In this document: positions 62,852 through 64,000 of the stretch, piece by piece
How positions within the stretch are numbered: position 1 is the stretch's first letter
Layout: the number at the start of each line of letters is the position of its first letter
Assembly: GCA_963700045.1 (NCBI GenBank)
Contig: CAVOWK010000033.1
Location: forward strand, 1 to 64,000
Direction: 5' to 3'
Source of the DNA: RPQJ01 sp963700045
Lineage (GTDB): Bacteria; Pseudomonadota; Gammaproteobacteria; Steroidobacterales; Steroidobacteraceae
Length of the DNA stretch: 64,000 nucleotides
Made by a program: the position numbers and the translations under genes
Notes under the pieces: model-generated
Told to the model about the DNA's origin: nothing
Databases searched by the model: none
The model's input: only the letters and a program-made list of their open reading frames with translations

Positions 62852-63949
62852 TTGGCGCGCATCGACGCATTCCTGAAACTCGGCGCCTCGCAAGGCTGCT
62901 CGGACGTCCACCTCGCGGTCGGCGTGCCGCCGATGCTGCGCATGAACGGCGACCTGCTGCCGATCAAGTTCCGCAACCTGGCCGAGGCCGAGCTCGAAAG
63001 CTACGTCACGGAGATCCTGACGCCCACGCACCAGGAGCAGTTCAGGAAGGGTCACGACGTCGATTTCTCGTACGTCTCCGAGGACAACGCGCGTTTCCGC
63101 GTCAACGTCTTCCGCAAGGAGACGGGCGTCGGCGCGGTGTTCCGCGCCATCCCGAACGACGTGCCGTCGCTCGATTCGCTGAATCTCCCGCCGGTGGTCA
63201 AGAAGTTCTGTGATTTCCACCAGGGCATGGTGCTGGTCACGGGTTCCACGGGTACCGGCAAGTCGACGACGCTTGCAGCGATGATCGACCACCTGAACCG
63301 GACGCGCCGGCTGAACATCATCAGCCTCGAGGACCCGATCGAGTTCGTCCACCGCAGCAAGCAATCGCAGGTGGTCCAGCGCGAACTGCACACGCACCTG
63401 CCCTCCTTCGCCGATGGCGTGCGAGCTGCAATGCGCGAGGACCCCGACGTGATCCTGGTCGGCGAGCTGCGCGACGCCGAGACGGTGCGCTGGGCGATGA
63501 CCGCGGCGGAAACCGGACACCTCGTGCTCGGCACGCTGCACACGACCAGCGCGGTGAAGACGATCGACCGCATCGTCGACGCGCTGCCGCCGGAGGAGCG
63601 CGAGCAGACCAAGAGCTTCCTGTCGCAGAGCCTGCTCGGCGTCGTCACCCAGTTCCTGGTGCGCACACCCGACCTGCGCGGTCGCAAGGCCATCTGCGAG
63701 GTGATGGTCATGAACCGCGCGATCGGCAAGCTCATCACGTCCGAGCAGTCGCACATGATCCCGTCGCAGTTGCAGACGGGCCGCGAAGTCGGCATGCAGA
63801 CACTCGACCAGGCGCTGCTCGCCGCCATCCAGGCGCGCGAGATCGATCCGGAGGACGCGTTCGGTTACGCCATGGACAAGAAGCCGTTCGCCCGCTACGT
63901 CCCCGAAGGCACGGCGATTCTCAAGGCCGACGTGACGCAGGGACTCTGA
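62852..63949 (+). CDS. PilT/PilU-type pilus retraction ATPase
   Basis: 365 residues from TTG 62852, with GAGG just upstream and 7 bp after the kinase gene. LKLGASQGCSDVHLAVGVPP begins the family; Walker A GSTGTGKSTTLAAM, Asp box IISLEDPIEFVH, Walker B DPDVILVGELRD and His box GHLVLGTLHT are intact. PilT/PilU motors power retraction of type IV pili. The C-terminal tail is longer than in typical PilT (344 residues) and closer to PilU. Its stop overlaps the next start by one base. Confidence 0.9.
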   Translation: MARIDAFLKLGASQGCSDVHLAVGVPPMLRMNGDLLPIKFRNLAEAELESYVTEILTPTHQEQFRKGHDVDFSYVSEDNARFRVNVFRKETGVGAVFRAIPNDVPSLDSLNLPPVVKKFCDFHQGMVLVTGSTGTGKSTTLAAMIDHLNRTRRLNIISLEDPIEFVHRSKQSQVVQRELHTHLPSFADGVRAAMREDPDVILVGELRDAETVRWAMTAAETGHLVLGTLHTTSAVKTIDRIVDALPPEEREQTKSFLSQSLLGVVTQFLVRTPDLRGRKAICEVMVMNRAIGKLITSEQSHMIPSQLQTGREVGMQTLDQALLAAIQAREIDPEDAFGYAMDKKPFARYVPEGTAILKADVTQGL

Positions 63950-64000
63950 TGTCCACCGAGACGACGACACAGGTCACCACTGCCGAGGTGCCGCAGCACA
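63949..64000 (+). CDS. Start of an unidentified gene, cut by the window end
   Basis: ATG 63949 overlaps the stop of the PilT-type gene by one base and the frame stays open to the edge (MSTETTTQVTTAEVPQH). Only 17 codons are visible, Thr/Gln-rich, so no function can be given. The overlap shows it belongs to the kinase-PilT operon. Confidence 0.55.
   Translation, partial: MSTETTTQVTTAEVPQH

Noticed and set aside
1..64000. tRNA or rRNA genes
   Set aside because: I looked for tRNA-like T-arm sequences and conserved rRNA blocks by eye and found none; a dedicated tRNA scan would settle it.

Overview
The window is a GC-rich chromosome segment of a gammaproteobacterium. Order-level placement (Xanthomonadales / Nevskiales / Steroidobacterales type) is inference from gene content and order only: lptG-lptF facing pepA-holC-valS, a pgsA-like gene and DUF2066 facing purM-purN-DUF3108, and wrbA-DUF2069-hda. 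No rRNA, tRNA or CRISPR array was recognised.

The left third (1-31 kb) is accessory. It holds three related genes that each encode a TIR domain, one membrane helix and a long tail of 42-residue TPRs (1251-3433 broken; 6164-8365 and 18550-20748 intact). It also holds a SLOG-domain protein with four membrane helices (12206-14008), a phospholipase D-type lipoprotein with a duplicated 3' fragment, an LssY_C protein, an Nramp-like transporter, two large secreted proteins broken by frameshifts, and debris of IS5- and IS1182-type elements. A ~1.14 kb inverted repeat (788-1927 and 7689-8828) carries an IS5 scar plus the whole TIR-membrane head. The first TIR gene is therefore a mosaic: its head matches the second gene and its TPR tail resembles the third. 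Further right come a DUF6502-DUF5666-(DUF5666/PKD/cytochrome c) operon, a cytochrome c' with a cytochrome b561, and an SbtA/SbtB-like bicarbonate pair.

The right two thirds (31.6-64 kb) are mainly core genes: lipopolysaccharide export (lptFG), pepA, holC, valS, a moxR-DUF58-tgpA operon, acyl-CoA-binding protein, mtfA, a UMF1-type transporter, prfC, rimI, a family-4 uracil-DNA glycosylase, pssA, proS, a lytic transglycosylase, acyP, wrbA, hda, a pgsA-like gene, purMN, dcd, apbC, a HEAT-repeat Ser/Thr kinase and a PilT-type ATPase.

Two cross-cutting features matter. First, single-base frameshifts are common, often in homopolymers, and hit genes expected to be essential (pssA, hda). Many apparent pseudogenes may therefore be sequencing or assembly errors. 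Second, long near-perfect intergenic hairpins at about 31.0, 31.5 and 53.3 kb, plus a half copy at 44.2 kb, have different stems but a shared loop/flank motif. They look like an uncatalogued repeat family.
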